A stretch of DNA of 64,000 nucleotides. Origin: Bradyrhizobium manausense. Lineage in GTDB: Bacteria; Pseudomonadota; Alphaproteobacteria; Rhizobiales; Xanthobacteraceae. Both the position numbers and the translations under genes were made by a program. Positions 63,813 to 64,000 of this stretch are shown one piece after another (the first letter of the stretch is position 1; the number at the start of each line of letters is the position of its first letter). Where the stretch lies: NCBI RefSeq assembly GCF_018131105.1, contig NZ_JAFCJI010000001.1:930001-994000 (forward strand). The letters run 5' to 3'. The notes under the pieces were generated by a model. It was not told where the DNA came from. It worked only from the letters and a program-made list of their open reading frames with translations, and ran no database searches.

Positions 63813-64000
63813 GCTGCCTCCGATACTGCGTAAGCGGCGGCATCGGCGCGCTTGAACACCAGGCCGTGTCCCGGCGCCGTCAGATCGGGCGCGATCCGGC
63901 CATCGCGGGGCTGCGGAGCGCCATCGAAAAACATGCGCTCGATCCGGACGTGGTCGTGAAACCATTCCAGATGACGCATGCGGGGTGAAGCACAGGCAAG
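63809..64000 (-). CDS. Enolase-superfamily (mandelate racemase-like) enzyme, C-terminal fragment
   Basis: The last 63 codons and stop of a gene that enters from the right window edge. The peptide includes LEWFHDHVRIERMFFDG and APDLTAPGHGLVFKRADAAA, the C-terminal pattern of mandelate racemase / muconate-lactonizing enzymes, including many sugar-acid dehydratases. The catalytic part is outside the window, so the reaction cannot be named. Its TGA overlaps the ATG of the membrane protein, so it belongs to the same operon. A sugar-acid substrate would agree with the GMC dehydrogenase downstream. Confidence 0.75.
   Translation of the reverse strand, partial: LACASPRMRHLEWFHDHVRIERMFFDGAPQPRDGRIAPDLTAPGHGLVFKRADAAAYAVSEAA

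Overview
This is a high-GC alphaproteobacterial chromosome segment. It most resembles Bradyrhizobium or a close relative. The inference rests on the gene content (oxalate, glyoxylate and sugar-acid catabolism, many ABC importers), a FixK/FNR-type box, ChvE-GguAB, and three kinds of intergenic palindrome that I recall as common in Bradyrhizobiaceae. No database was consulted. I see no rRNA, tRNA, CRISPR array, insertion sequence or phage gene.

Left part (1-12.5 kb): oxalate and glyoxylate metabolism. A gntR-oxc-frc operon on the minus strand faces a plus-strand NDP-forming acyl-CoA synthetase gene. Two identical-type 17-bp palindromes lie in the space between them. An IclR regulator, adenine deaminase, and the glyoxylate-to-glycerate operon gcl-hyi-glxR follow. 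Oxalate would be activated to oxalyl-CoA and decarboxylated, and glyoxylate would be condensed to tartronate semialdehyde and reduced to glycerate.

Middle-left (12.5-25.6 kb): a mixed housekeeping and accessory stretch. It holds a small secreted DUF1236-like protein, a split ThDP-dependent decarboxylase of ComD/ComE type, a D-2-hydroxyacid dehydrogenase, and a 70-aa protein behind a perfect FixK-type box. It continues with a GNAT acetyltransferase, a large Orn/Lys/Arg decarboxylase, an Lrp regulator divergent from alanine dehydrogenase, a Baeyer-Villiger monooxygenase, a YeiH-type transporter and an FAH-family dehydratase.

Centre (25.9-48 kb): three sugar ABC systems. The first is a YtfQRT-YjfF-type furanose importer, fused by start/stop overlaps to a FadR-type regulator, a sugar 1-dehydrogenase of the arabinose/galactose type, an aldose 1-epimerase and an SMP-30 lactonase. 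This looks like oxidative pentose (arabinose) breakdown, with the FAH-family enzyme just upstream as a likely later step. The second is ChvE-GguA-GguB. The third is a polyol importer with a HAD phosphatase, SorC regulator, SDR dehydrogenase, FGGY pentulose kinase and PfkB kinase. In all three, the binding-protein gene is followed by a strong intercistronic hairpin.

Right part (48-64 kb): an amidase with a complete dipeptide/oligopeptide-type ABC importer, a CorA-like Mg transporter, and a pair of exported proteins (a small ClpP-fold-like protein and a TPR-CHAT protein). The window ends with a minus-strand cluster: an enolase-superfamily enzyme (cut by the edge), a duplicated histidine-containing membrane protein, a gluconate-dehydrogenase subunit-3-like protein and a GMC dehydrogenase with a 3Fe-4S-type cysteine motif. 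I regard this last cluster as the most likely undescribed system here: a membrane-bound sugar or sugar-acid dehydrogenase whose electron acceptor may be a new histidine-rich membrane module rather than a cytochrome c.
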